Below, in pieces: positions 33,901 through 44,850 of a stretch of 64,000 nt of DNA; within the stretch, counting starts at the first letter, position 1, and the number at the start of each line of letters is the position of its first letter. Location of the stretch: contig VXIS01000064.1 in assembly GCA_008704415.1 (NCBI GenBank), forward strand, positions 1-64,000. Reading direction: 5' to 3'. The translations under genes and the position numbers were made by a program. This stretch comes from Sphaerosporella brunnea (lineage: Eukaryota; Ascomycota; Pezizomycetes; Pezizales; Pyronemataceae). Below the pieces are notes generated by a model. It was not told the DNA's origin. It was given only the letters and a program-made list of their open reading frames with translations, and made no database searches.

Positions 33901-35661
33901 ATGGCGGAACCCATCAGCGAGAAAGAGAGACTGGATAGCCCTTCCACCAGCAAGACTGAAGATGTTTCAGCCTCGCTGCCAGTTTTTGAACAAGGCAAAG
34001 GCTACGTACGCGAATATGCACCGGCGAAGGATGGTATCGAGTTACATCCGAAGCCGACAATAGATCCCCTCGATCCTTTGAACTTCTCAAAGGCCCAAAA
34101 GCTCACATGCCTTTCCATAGTGATGGCATTGTATTTCCTTTTCACCTGGATCACAACTGTGACCGTCCCTTCATTTCAATTGTTGCAAAATCAATATGGA
34201 ATATCGTATGCTCAGGTCAACTGGACTGTCGCCATTCCCGCCCTGGGGTTGACAGTCGGTCCTCTGATCTGGTCCTCGCTGGCGGACATCTTTGGACGCC
34301 GCTTGATCTTCATTATCGGCACTGTCATTGCCCTCGCGTCAACGATAGGAGCTGCTCTCGCCCCTAATTTCTCGGGATACATGGCAGCACGGTAAGAACC
34401 TGCAGGTGTTGATGTCTCGAAGATAACTGACAGCGAGATGGATAGTTTCTTCCAGGGCCTCGGTGTCAGTCCTGCATCGACGGTTGGGTTGGCCATCATC
34501 AACGATTTGTTTTTTGAGCATGAAAGAGGCCAAAAGGTCGGATTGTGGGTGCTGGCTCTTGACATAGGATTGTTGGTCGGACCTCTGGGTGAGTAGCCCC
34601 AAACTCTCAGCGCTCAATCTTAAAATTCTGACGGCGTCCAAGTTGGCGGTTTCATAACTATTATCGATCAATACTGGGCCCAGTGGCTTTCAGCCATCAT
34701 GTTTGCCGTGTTGCTTCTGATCGAAGTTTTCCTTCTGCCTGAGACACTTTATCCTCGGAGCCTGATGCTTTCTCGACTGCCTACCGCTGGAAGTGGCGAA
34801 GAGCTGGAGAAACCGCTGATCGCCGACTATGGCAACATTCCCCGCACCAGGCGGCTCCCATTCTTCAACTTCAAGAAGGTTCCGGGTATGCCGTGCCCTG
34901 TATACGTCTCTTTTTCTGAACGAATGATCGGCTGATGAATACTCTCAGGTGTCGGTGCCCAGAAACCATATGACTCCTTGATTTATTTCCTAAAGACTTG
35001 GTCGTACCCAAATGTCGCCATCGCAGTTTTCTTCTATGCTTTCGCCTGGTATTGGTGGATCCTATCGGTCATCACGTATCTCCCGGTTGCTTATAAAGAT
35101 TACAAGCCGGAGATTCAAGGCCTCCTGTTCATGGGTCTCATCCTCGGCACACTTTTCTCAGAGCTTCTGTGCTCTGGGACTTTGAGTGACATCATCATGC
35201 TCAAGCTCGCAAAAAGGAATAATGATGTACGCATTCCTGAAATGCGCCTATGGTTGGTATATCCGGCCGTCCTCATCACGACAATCGGCCTCATCGTCTG
35301 GGGCATTTCCGTCGACAAGCGCTGGCATTGGATTGTTGGTCAAATTGCGCTTTTCCTGTTCGGGGCCGGCATCCAGATAGGAAACACGGCGATTTCGTCA
35401 TACGTCGTCGATTGTTATCCTCTTCACGCCATGAGCATCATCGTTTACTATGCCGTCGTACTGAATGCCTCCGCGTTCATCAACCCGTTTTTCATTTCGC
35501 CGTGGTGCGAAACGGTCGGCTTTACCTGGACGTTCACCGTCCAGGGATTGATCGCATTCTTTGTGATGGTGCCAGTAACCATTGTGTTGCAAAAGTACGG
35601 ACGGCGAATGAGCGAATGGCGGGGTCCGCCGTCGTGGGTGTCTCCGGAGTATTCGACCTAA
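33901..35661 (+). CDS. Major facilitator superfamily transporter
   Basis: Twelve-TM secondary transporter of the plasma membrane. Exons 33901-34391, 34446-34588, 34643-34885, 34949-35661; in phase, 529 aa. TM1 begins LTCLSIVMALYFLFTWITT. The loop 2-3 MFS motif is present (GPLIWSSLADIFGRRLIFIIG), TM4-5 carries GVSPASTVGLAIINDLFFEHERGQK, and the segment GLWVLALDIGLLVGPLVGGF resembles motif C of drug/H+ antiporters. The second half contains KTWSYPNVAIAVFFYAFAWY and QIALFLFGAGIQIGNTAISSYVVDCYP. The sequence resembles fungal transporters annotated as general MFS or drug:H+ antiporter type; the substrate is unknown. Start Met is preceded by a C/T- and CA-rich leader. Confidence 0.9.
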
Positions 35662-36554
35662 ATCTGCATTACTGCATTACTGCCTTTCGGTTTTTCCTTC
35701 ATTGTTATGCGTTGTTTTTTTTGTCGTTTCTGAGATCCTGCGTCCCGGTCACGGTAGTCGTTTGCTTTCATTCAGCTGGTTTCTGTCCCATAGAACCATA
35801 TTCATAATGCTATTAAAGCTTTCCTCCCGTGAATACCTGGTAGTTTGTCAAGTTAGAATCAACGTTCGACGAGAAAAAAGGTCATGTAGAATAGCCTTAC
35901 ATTGCGCGCTTGATGGATGTGTCCGAGGTTGAGAGGAGGTGAGAAAGGAAAAAGGGTTTTCGGATGTGTCTACCTAGCTCTTCTCCGTCCGTTCGTTCGA
36001 ATTGGTAATAGAGATTGCAATTGGCGTTGTTACTGGCATCAGGTATACGTAACAGGAATTTACGGGAGCAATTTATTAGTCACAGAAACTACTCTACTAG
36101 GGTAGCTGTCGTGATCCCGCCGTAAATTTGTGTCGGTCGTTCGGAGGGGAAAATTATTAGCCGGAAGTGGAATATTGATGACTGACCGCTTTTTGAGCTT
36201 GTTTGCAATATTCAGGAAATGTCAAACCTGCCCGCGTTCTCTCGGATTTGCCGCTATCACGGCAAGGCATTGGTTTTGTCTTGAGAACTCTTGGCGACCA
36301 TATGCTGATGAAGATGATGGGCGAGTGACCGTTAGTGAAATCAACACGCTCGCGTCCGGAAAGATTCAACTCCGAGATTTTCAATTGTTATTCATGCAAC
36401 TCCGTACCGACAGAGTTGCTGACCAAGTGGGTTTCGCTCACTCGGGATTTTTTTTGTTTGCGGCCATGGCATATATATAGAGGAGAGAGACTACTAAGCC
36501 TGCGGCCCTCTCAAGGAAAGAGAATCAAGGAAATTGCGACTCGTAAACGGAAAA

Positions 36555-36722
36555 TACTGTAACCGCTCCCTCATGCCAGGAGCCCGCTGCTCCTCCTCCT
36601 TCTCCATCTCCATCTCCTTCTCCTTCTCCCCCCCCCCCCCCCCTGGGTTTGCGTGGGCGGCCCGGGGTCTTGCAATTGTGCCGGGTACCTCTCTTTCGTA
36701 AAAGTGATAGATCTACCCCCAT
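36555..36722 (-). repeat. 3' tail of a gag-like element, paralogous to 51690-51800
   Basis: Shares ACTGTAACC, AGGAGCCCGCTGCTCC, a CT-rich run and a CCCCCTGGG(G/T)... block, in the same order and orientation, with the 3' end of the decayed zinc-knuckle ORF at 51710-52777. It includes a C17 run. Only the tail is present here. Confidence 0.55.
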
Positions 36723-38172
36723 CTTGCCGGGCAGTGGTAGTTACCCGTAGGAGGGAAGGGTGATTTGGAAAATGGTTATGATCATCATGGGACTCTTTCC
36801 CTAATTGTAATGGTTATCCCCTGGAGTTATATAGCTGGGAAGTCAATTTATCGACTCGGCGGCTCCACATCACACTTCACGGCGGCAGCGGACAACCCTA
36901 TTCTACATACAAACAGTGAGCTCGTTATGTTCCTACGATTTGATATCCTTCAGCCACCGCGTCGATGCATTCTAGTTCTAGGGGGTATTGTGCTCAGGTA
37001 TAAGAAATGGTGATGTAACTCATAATAAGGGATTCTTTGTATAAACACGATGATGGATCAGAAAATGGTGTTAGCTTAAAACCTGTGTTTGGAACAAAAA
37101 TCCCTCCCCTCAAAATAATCCTTAGCCATAGAATGATATTGGGCACAAAGTCGAATGACATCGCGTGTTTTAGTGATTCGTCCCGGCGTTGCAGCGACTG
37201 TGTTAACTTTTGTACATATCTCTGCGACACGTAGACTTCAGGCTTCGGCATCCCCACCTCTCCAAGAGTACTTGTAGCTGTGACTACTCATTCAGATGCG
37301 GGGTATATATACGGTATCCCATGATTTCCGTCACCACTCGAGTAAAGAAAGCCCGAGACGCAGTTCTAGAGTTTTTGTGGCTTGCAAAGGATACAAAAAA
37401 GCCCCTATATCTAGTTCAGTGGTAGAAGAAAGAAAGATGGCCAATGGAGGTCGTAGAAATACCAATTCTAAAGGAGGGAATCATCGTGGGTCACTCGGCC
37501 AAGGAGGAGGAGGAGGAGGAGTCAACTTCCATATTTCTTCGCACACCTGGCCTCCATCTAGTCCCCGTTGTTTCTACTCGTTAAGTACAAATATCCAGGC
37601 ATCATGGAATCCGGACCAAACTTGTGTAGATTTCACTTAGATATGGAGATACCCAGTTGGGTTCTGCAATGCACTTAAGCAGCACGAAAGATATCCGCCA
37701 CGCCTGACCCAGATAGCTCACGGCTGGCAAAATTAGTGCGCGTATCTGGGTGGTGATGGTGCGCATTCGACTCACCAAAACCCACTCGGTTATCCATCGC
37801 CGGTATGGAGTACTATCACCAAGTTACTGAGCGGAAGACGCATTATGCGAATTTCAAGAACCAGCCTTCACATAGTGAAAACGAGGATGAACGATCAGGA
37901 AGCTTCGTTTGTCTGATTCGGCTCCTTGGTCATGAGTGAGCCCTTTCGAGAATAAAAACTTCCTTAGGATTAGTTAGTATGCGCATCGTCTTCTTCCAGT
38001 GTTACAGCCATCCGGTTGCCGCTTTCGTATAGCTCCTGGGTTAAGTAGGCATCGGACTTTGTGCTCTCTCATTCGTCTCAATCGGTGGAATCCTCAATCG
38101 TGGCATAGTTGCCTCAGCCACGGGATCCTCTCGGCATGACGTAGGCGGCTCCGCAGCTTACTGCGTTGCGTT

Positions 38173-38296
38173 GCATGTGAGGGGCGTTATTTTCTGCCTG
38201 CAGGGTGCAGCAAATAATAACGCCTGGTGTGGTGGGCAGAAAAATAAGTTCCGCGGCCCCTCCCGATGTGCTGGTCGTGCGGCTGTGCCCTCACAT
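38173..38296. repeat. Inverted-repeat (hairpin) element
   Basis: GCATGTGAGGGGCGTTATTT...TCTGCC is followed about 35 bp later by its imperfect inverse (GGCAGAAAAATAA...GCCCCTC...ATGTGC). A further CCCTCACAT lies at 38288-38296. It is a small MITE-like fold-back; a single ATGTGAGGGGC also occurs near 20266. Confidence 0.5.
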
Positions 38297-38551
38297 AGTT
38301 AGGTGCAAATTGGTAATATCCAGGTGCATATTGATAAGTATCAGCTGAAAGCTATCTACCATGAGGGAAAGCACAAATGTAGGTGTATCGAATGTTCAGA
38401 ACATAAAACGCCAGGTCTAATGAGGATGCTCCTGTGGCGGCCCCCAAGCACCACCTCCATATATCTCTGTTATCTAAAGCAAACATACCAAGGGTATCCC
38501 ACAAAATCGGTAAACATGTTTGCACACACACACACCTCTGCTATAGGCCCC

Positions 38552-39544
38552 CTAGTTCTTGAGTTGTTTCGGCGTGATGATGCCGTAACGGCTGTAATCG
38601 AACCCTTCTAAAGTGGTCCTGAGTTCGCCCTTGCCATCGCCGACTTTTCCCGTCGACCCCATTCCGGGGCCAACAGCCTTACCGTCTTCGATGTCCTTTT
38701 CGGCCTCTCCCATAACCCCGGCAAGGACGAGCTTCTCTCTTCCCTTGTACTCTTCGAGCAGTCCTGGGTGGGGCACCCACACGACTCTCATACCCGCGCG
38801 CCGTCCCGCCTCGACACCAGGGACGGCATCCTCAAAGACTAAGCACTCTGCCGGGGTGACCTCGGGCTTCCCCTCGGCACGAAGTCCGGCATTGATCGAT
38901 TCCAAAGCCAGAAGGTAGATGTCAGGCGCGGGTTTGCCTCTTCCAGTAGGGATTCGGGGGTCGTCGCCCAGGATCTGGCGCTCCTTGGGGAAGCGCTTGA
39001 AGAGATGTTGGAGGTGCGAGGTCTTGAGCTGGAAGTTGTAGGATGCCGAAGAGGTGGCGAGAGCGATGTGAACTTTCTCTGTGGGGTGGGACGCGGGCGA
39101 TGACGCGAGCAAGGTGTCGATAAGTTCCTCGACACCGGGAAGAAGCCCGGCCGCGGAGAAAACTTCTGCCTGCAGCGCTTTCTGACGCGCAAGGTACTCC
39201 TCCAGAGGAATAGGAAGCTGTGCCCAGTCACGGAAGATTTTGGTGGCCTGGAAACACAGTCAGCTGTGAACCTTTGGAGGTTCTTCACGCGCGAGGGAAG
39301 GGGGGAGGTGCGTACGGCAGATACTGGACGGCCCTGGAGCTGAGCCTTGATGTGCCAGGTAAGAGGTGGCCGGCCGAGCTGGGTAAGTAGAGTGTTGGTG
39401 ACTTTCGTGTAGAGGTCTTCGGTGTTGAGCAGCAAACCGTCCATGTCAAAGAGACACGCTCGGACGGGAGGGAAAGACCTGCCAGAGGTTAGCAGAAGCT
39501 TGAGCCCAGAGCTTGAGGGCACCGTACTGTTCGGTAGGAGCCAT
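38552..39544 (-). CDS. HAD-superfamily phosphatase (HDHD1/GS1-like)
   Basis: Cytosolic haloacid-dehalogenase-type phosphatase; close relatives act on pseudouridine-5'-phosphate or small sugar phosphates (family knowledge). Exons on the minus strand: 39544-39528 (17 nt only), 39478-39316, 39247-38552; 291 aa. All four HAD motifs are present: motif I FDMDGLLLNTEDLY (catalytic Asp pair), motif II ALATSSASY, motif III Lys in GKPAPDIYLLA, motif IV VFEDAVPGVEAGRRAGM. The cap domain lies between motif I and II (QGRPVSAATKIFRDW after splicing). The tiny first exon encodes MAPTEQ and is joined by a 49-nt intron with a GCTAAC branch point. The C-terminal 50 residues are Gly/Glu/Lys-rich. Substrate is not inferable. 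Confidence 0.9.
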
Positions 39545-40823
39545 GGCGAGTGAATTGAACTGTGTTGCCAGCAAACAAAGTTTTTGGTTGGGTTTTGTAG
39601 GGGTTTGATGTGGGGTAGTCGAAGGCAAAAACAAGTAGAAGGAGGGGCCCGCGCTAGTTATGAGTACAGGAAATCACCTGGCCATTTCATCTCCTCCTCC
39701 TGAAGAAACAAAGAAAGATAGGAGTTTCCCTAGTCTACGAGTCCGTCGGGAGTACACACCGGGAGCTTATTTAGATAGGGTCTGTAGCTGATTGGTCATT
39801 GAAACGGTGATGTTAGTGTTGAACTACCGTATACTCCCGGTAATAACGCAGTCCAAACGTGTAATATATCTATAGTGCGGGCGGTGGAGGCTTCAAAGAT
39901 GGAGACAGCGGATGGTGAGAGCGAGGCGGCGACACGAGGTGAGCAAGCCGTCGCCTTCTGTCTCCCAGTGCCCACACACTTTCGGCTTTCATGGTCAATT
40001 TTCTTCCAAAAACAGATAATTAACGTCTCTTTATTTGCAGCATACTTCTTTTCAGGCCGCCCAGCTGCCTTATTACCAGGATTATGGTATCGACATGCCG
40101 CCACATTGGCTAGCCGGTGGTATTGATACCGATGCGATCAGATGAATCACACTGGCCTTCGCAGCGTGTCTGCGTGAAATGGGAATGCTTTCGGTAGTCC
40201 ACGATTTCAGACCGTGGTTGGACATTGGTCAGGTCAGCTTCTCGTGGAGAAGTGGAGTGATGCTGCGGAAAACTTCGTAGCTTTCCAGAAGAAACCCCGG
40301 GCCAATAATCGCCGTCCTCGATGCTTTTTCTCCGAACAGCTGCAAGGCTAGCTTTCCTTCCGTCGTGCTGGCCAGCAAAAACACTTTAACGTGCCGGATC
40401 TCGATGCTGCAGGCTAGCCGAAAAGCTCCCCGGTCCCCGCGCTTTATCAGGACTTTTGCGCCACGAGCACGAAGGTGATGCCATCGATAAGTAAGTACTT
40501 AAAGTACCTATTATATTGACCCCAAAGCAAAGCGAGCGCGAGGCCCCTGCCCATCCAGCTGTCTTTCAATATCTACCGCGTGTAGTTTCCCACGGGGCTT
40601 GCCCGGGCCCATGGTACTCTAATCAATTCGGTATTTTGTTTGATATTCGGGTCATATCAGGGGCGGGAGCGGGGGCGGGGGCGGGGGCCCCCCGCTTCAC
40701 AGCGAGTCACTCCCTCACCAATATTTCTCACGCCTTAAGGTCGCGTTCGCGTGGCTAGGCGACAACCGTTTCACGCGACGTCGCGACATCCTCCAAGCTC
40801 CGCGACCTTCCGGAGCCAACACC
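39545..40823. other. Divergent promoter region carrying a MITE
   Basis: Lies between the minus-strand HAD gene and plus-strand CENP-S gene. Besides the MITE at 39825-40089 it has a short GGGGGC repeat near 40666. No gene was found. Confidence 0.6.
39825..40089. mobile_element. 265-bp MITE of the TACCGTA...CCGGTAATAA family
   Basis: The left end TACCGTATACTCCCGGTAAT and the right end inverse TACCATAATCCTGGTAATAA match each other and the TIR of the MITE at 11203-11957. No coding content. It lies about 280 bp upstream of the HAD gene start and 735 bp upstream of the CENP-S gene start. Confidence 0.7.
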
Positions 40824-41369
40824 ATGGCAACTGACGAGAATGACGACAACTACCGAGACGTAATCCACCAGCTCCATCGGTCAAAACAGAGCTAACTGGA
40901 CGCTACTCTACAGAGGCTGAAGTCGGCTCTCTGGTACAGCGTTGGCAAGGCCGTCGACAACGAATCGATGAGACTACGCGTCAACGCAACGCCGCAATTC
41001 ATCGCTGCCTTGGCCGAGCTGGTGTTCACGCAAGTCGGTACGTCGATGTCCCCGTGCGGAGCTCGTAGAAGGATAGAGAGCTCACTCGTGAACAGACAAT
41101 GTTGCGAAAGATCTCGAGTCGTTTGCACAGTGAGTGCAGCCGTCGATTTTCATGCATTCTGAGCCGCACTGATTCAGAGATTCTCCAGCCACGCCAACCG
41201 AAGCACAATTTCTACTGCCGACGTTCTCTTGCTCGCGCGACGTAATGAAGATCTAGGGACGGTCCTAGAGAACTTCATCAACGACGACAAGGCGGAACGT
41301 GAGCGTGAAAGCGTGGTTACCAAAGGCAAGGGAAAGGTAGCAGCCGGTAAAGGAAGGGGGAAGAAGTAA
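40824..41369 (+). CDS. MHF1: CENP-S / Mhf1 histone-fold protein
   Basis: Small histone-fold subunit that pairs with CENP-X/Mhf2, works with FANCM/Fml1-type helicases at stalled forks, and is part of the kinetochore CENP-T-W-S-X complex (family knowledge). Exons 40824-40859, 40914-41037, 41096-41129, 41189-41369; sum 375 nt, 124 aa. Splicing yields LKSALWYSVGKAVDNESM, NATPQFIAALAELVFTQVDN, VAKDLESFAHHANRSTIS and TADVLLLARRNEDL, i.e. the four helices of the CENP-S fold. The last acceptor (CTCCAG, 41188) was chosen because it alone makes the conserved FAHHANRSTI junction. The C-terminus is a basic Lys/Gly tail. The gene is easily missed because no exon gives a long open frame. Confidence 0.88.
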
Positions 41370-41731
41370 AAGGATCCACCTTTTCTGGGAGTTACACCCC
41401 ATACAGCGCGGTCGAAGCAAACACATGACCCGGGAAAAGAATTCCCCTTTCAACGTCTGACAATATTAATGCCGATCGACAAGAGGCTACCGTAATTACA
41501 AGAGCAACATCGGGCTTGCTCTTAGCACCGAGTTCAGGAAGTGGGACGGCGCGAGGAGGTACATAGATTTACATCAGATCAGTCGCCCGCGAGTAGGGGT
41601 CGATAAATATTTAAAACAAACATTATAATATCATACGATTTGATACCTTTCTAAAATCAATACAGAGGTTGTGCCGAGACCGAGTGACGGCTAATGAATC
41701 GCGCTTTTCCCCCGCTTCTTTTTGACTCTTC

Positions 41732-42172
41732 TCAACGTCCGAGCTCCCGCCGCAGCCACTCCCGCCGCAGCTCCCTCCCTAAATTGAACCCAATGCCATC
41801 TCCACAAACTCGTCTTCCAGTTCCATCAGCTCCTCTTAAATTTCCACCAATTGTTTTTTCTTCGACTTGGTCCCAGCTGCGTGGGTGGCGGAAGGAGCGT
41901 TCCAGAATGCGTAGGTTTACATGGATGTAGGATAGCTTGTCCGCGCGCTCTGCTGTAAGGCGATTCCTCTTTTTATCATGAATGAGGTTTCTAGTGGAAA
42001 ATGAACGCAGAGTTGGAAAGTGTGTGAAGAAGCCTGACCGTTGTGCGAAGGGTGTTATTTCTTCACAAAAATTATGAGCGTTGTCTGAAAGTTCCCACAT
42101 TAGGACTTTGACGGCTGCGATATTTGGCATACTGCCTACGAGCTTGTGCAGTGGCTGGATGTCGAACTTCTT
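41732..42172 (-). pseudogene. C-terminal remnant of a hAT-family transposase
   Basis: One minus-strand frame reads KFDIQPLHKLVGSMPN, then RSFSTRNLIHDKKRNRLTAE and RADKLSYIHVNLRIL. This matches the order of the hAT C-terminal dimerisation region (a FS..-IH-(x)-RNRL-x-ER-x-x-KL-x-x-I-x-x-N pattern; family knowledge). Nothing of the RNase-H-like catalytic part precedes it and no complete ORF exists, so it is a dead 3' fragment. Confidence 0.65.
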
Positions 42173-42527
42173 GATGTTGAGGCCGCCGCCGGCCGGCGAA
42201 TCAAAACAAATCTTTATACCTAATCGAACCGTCTTTATCGACCCGTGAGCTAGGCTGAGTCAATACTGAACGTGGTCTCGTCTTATCTCCTGTCCGTCAC
42301 TACTACGAAGCATCAATATTCAATTGAAAATGCGTCCCTATTGAAGTTTCTAAACCGCACTAGCATGCGGTCGTTATCAAATGATGGATAGAGTAAGAGG
42401 ATAGCTCCGAGTAGCCTGTAGAGAAAAGGGGAGTATGTTCACCCCTGCAGTTCTTTGAATCAAAGATGGTGTATCAGCCCTATCAGGGACCAACAAAGTC
42501 AAACTAGATCATCGGTTAAATAGAACC

Positions 42528-42794
42528 GTCCTGCCCCGCCTTGAAAAGTAGTTTTTTCAACTTTTTGACCTTGAAAAGTTGAGCCCAGTGCTGCGGTTGA
42601 GCGGCGCTGCAGTTGCTCAGAGACTGTGATGATGCACACCAATCATCACAGAGCACGCTGATGCTGGCATGCCTAGGCAGGCATTTAGAACCAAAAAAAG
42701 CGGGTCTCGCGAGAACCTCAATGATTTCTTCTTCGAGAAGGTTTCAGCTACTTCAAGTTGGTTTGAAAAGTAACTTTTTGAGGCGGGGCAGGAC
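42528..42794. mobile_element. 267-bp MITE with GTCCTGCCCCGCCT ends
   Basis: The terminal 14 bp are perfect inverted repeats, and similarity continues inward for about 20 bp (AAAAGT...TTTTCAA). Inside is a perfect 10-bp hairpin (CTGTGATGAT/ATCATCACAG, 42624-42651). No coding content; no clear target duplication. Confidence 0.65.
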
Positions 42795-43192
42795 TCGGCA
42801 CAGTAGATGCGTCCACTACATACCTAGGTACATTGGGCACTGCAAAACAGCCCGAACCAATTGGCGCGATTGCATGTCTCAGCCCACCTTGTCGTTGGTC
42901 TTCTGGTGGTTCGATTGCTGCTTCTCGAATGGTGGGGGGTTGAATGGACTTCGTCACTTCGTACCCAAGTGCAGGGGATCCGACTCCCTTCCTCCGTTCC
43001 CGTTCCAGCAGTACTGTCTTGCTACGTATGGCGGCATGCCGATCATTCGGATGGCTATGCACGAACCAGCAACCTGCTTCTAGATCTGCAGTCTTTGAAT
43101 ACCTACACACTTCATACCTGGTGATAAACAACTGGATAAAAGACCCAGCACCTTTCTCCAGTGCTTCGGCGGCCTAAATCCCCAACAAAAAA

Positions 43193-43727
43193 ATGTCCGC
43201 CGCAGCACCCGAGAACTGGCTCCAACCGTTCTTCGGCTGCCTCGACGACCTAAGCGTCTGTTCGTTTGCTTGCTCGCCCGCCCTCAAGTCTAGGTAGCCA
43301 TGCCACTGACACTCAGGCTGCCTCGGCCACTGGTGCCCCTGCATCCTCTTCAGTCGCACAAAGTTCCGACTAAACAACTCGACGCTGGAAAGCTACAACC
43401 GCAATGTCCGTCCCCCTCCGCCCTCCTTCCACAAACCTCAAAACTACCTACCTACCTAAAAACCCCCCACGGTGTTTACTCTACGCCCTCCTCCTCCCCT
43501 GCGGCTTGTCAGGTATCCTGCAAACGCGCCAACGCACGCAGACCCGTGATCGTTACAACCTTGCGAACACCGACACCACCGCCGCGTGCGTCAAAGCTTA
43601 TTGCTGCGCGTGTTGCGAGCTGGTCCAGAGTGAGCGCGAGCTTCGCGGGAGACGAGACCTGGAGGAGGCGGCGAGCGTGGTGCCGAGCGGGTATAGGAAG
43701 CAGGCGGAGATGGTGTATGACCAATAG
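43193..43727 (+). CDS. PLAC8-family cysteine-rich protein with an unexplained frame break
   Basis: Small Cys-rich membrane-associated protein; fungal and plant relatives affect cell size and metal/Ca handling (family knowledge). Exon 1 (43193-43259) joined to 43317 by a 57-nt intron reads ENWLQPFFGCLDDLSVCCLG, then HWCPCILFSRTKFRLNNSTL, typical of PLAC8. The C-terminal half, in another frame and ending at 43727, reads CLLYALLLPCGLSGILQTRQ, then YCCACCELVQSERELRGRRD, also typical. Between 43405 and 43480 there is no AG dinucleotide that could be a splice acceptor, so the two halves cannot be joined by a normal intron. A one-base indel, a sequencing error in the C/T-rich stretch, or a pseudogene would explain it. 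Confidence 0.7.
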
Positions 43728-44850
43728 GGCACTTTGTTTATTACGCATACAGGGTTTGCTTTTTTTTTTTTTTTTTCTTGCGCATGTTGGCGACCGTGTG
43801 AGCAATTCGTGTTGCACACGTATGCAATTTTGGGAGTGACACACAAGTACGGCTGAACCGTCGCACTGCTGCTGTGCAACGTCAACTTGTGCCACCAATA
43901 TCGTGTTCATATTCACTCCATTCACTGGTGCTGCTCCTCCAAGATTAACCTCATCTGCCTCGTCACACCATGGCATGCGACAAGTTAGAGTACTAAGTAC
44001 GTTTCACTCACATCGTGTCACTCGGCTAATCTACTCTACTCCCACCAGTAAAACCAACCCCAGCCAAACACGACGACGACGACCCATCCTCCAGGCCAAC
44101 TGCCGTTCGTACGAGTTCCGGGGGAGGGGGAGTCGTAAACGTTTTCGCGCGGCGCCCCAGCTTGCGTAACCAGTGACACCATATCGATATCGCGCAAAAA
44201 CAGCCAAGAGTATCAGACCGTGCCAATTACAATGCCCTAGCCTCGATACCTAGACCAGTGAGAAAAAAAAAACATTCCAGCTGAGACATATATATCGCGG
44301 GGGCTGAATCTTGATATATGATGATAACCACTGGACCACGTACTCTACTCAGATGCATACCCTGCTATGTATACTACCACATGCCACCTACTCTACAGAC
44401 TGGACTGCCACGCGGATTCTGTCCACTCAACTCATCCTTCGGCAAAAAAGCAAGCAAGCAAGCCTATGTCATCGGAAGAATTCGCAGAGTCACACCTCCC
44501 ACACGGACCCCGCCACGCTGGCGCTCTTCCTCGTCTTCGTCTTGGTCCAAAATAGTCTATGGTCTAGAAGAAGCTTTCCTGAAATAGATAGCGACGGATG
44601 GCTCATGGCCAGGCACGCTGCAGTTGTGTCACGGTAACAGTTAAAGTACAACAGTACACAACGTCTGATTTCTCGCTTCTTCACAATCATTGATTTCAAT
44701 TAACAGACATTACTTGTTCCATGTGCGCCCCCAAACCAATCCGTGTATACGTATCCAAAAACGACAAAAAAAAAAAAAAAAAAAGTGACATGCTTTAAAT
44801 CCCTCGCTCTCAAACATTAACTCGCTTCTGGGGCAGTCTAGAAAGCGGTT
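43728..44850. other. 3' intergenic region between convergent genes
   Basis: Holds T and A runs (T17 near 43760-43776, A18-19 near 44766-44784) and no gene that I can support. Confidence 0.55.

Larger units (their letters stand above)
35662..38551. other. Long intergenic region with repeat fragments
   Basis: About 2.9 kb. It contains the 3' tail of a gag-like element (36555-36722) and an inverted-repeat element (38173-38296). A TATATATA stretch lies near 36471. No complete gene was found. Confidence 0.55.
41370..43192. other. Intergenic region with hAT remnant and MITE
   Basis: About 1.8 kb containing the decayed hAT transposase end (41732-42172) and a MITE (42528-42794). The remainder is without visible features. 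Confidence 0.6.

Noticed and set aside
37405..37440. tRNA-Gly-like A box (TAGTTCAGTGGTAGAA)
   Set aside because: No acceptor stem, anticodon arm or B box follows at the right distance.
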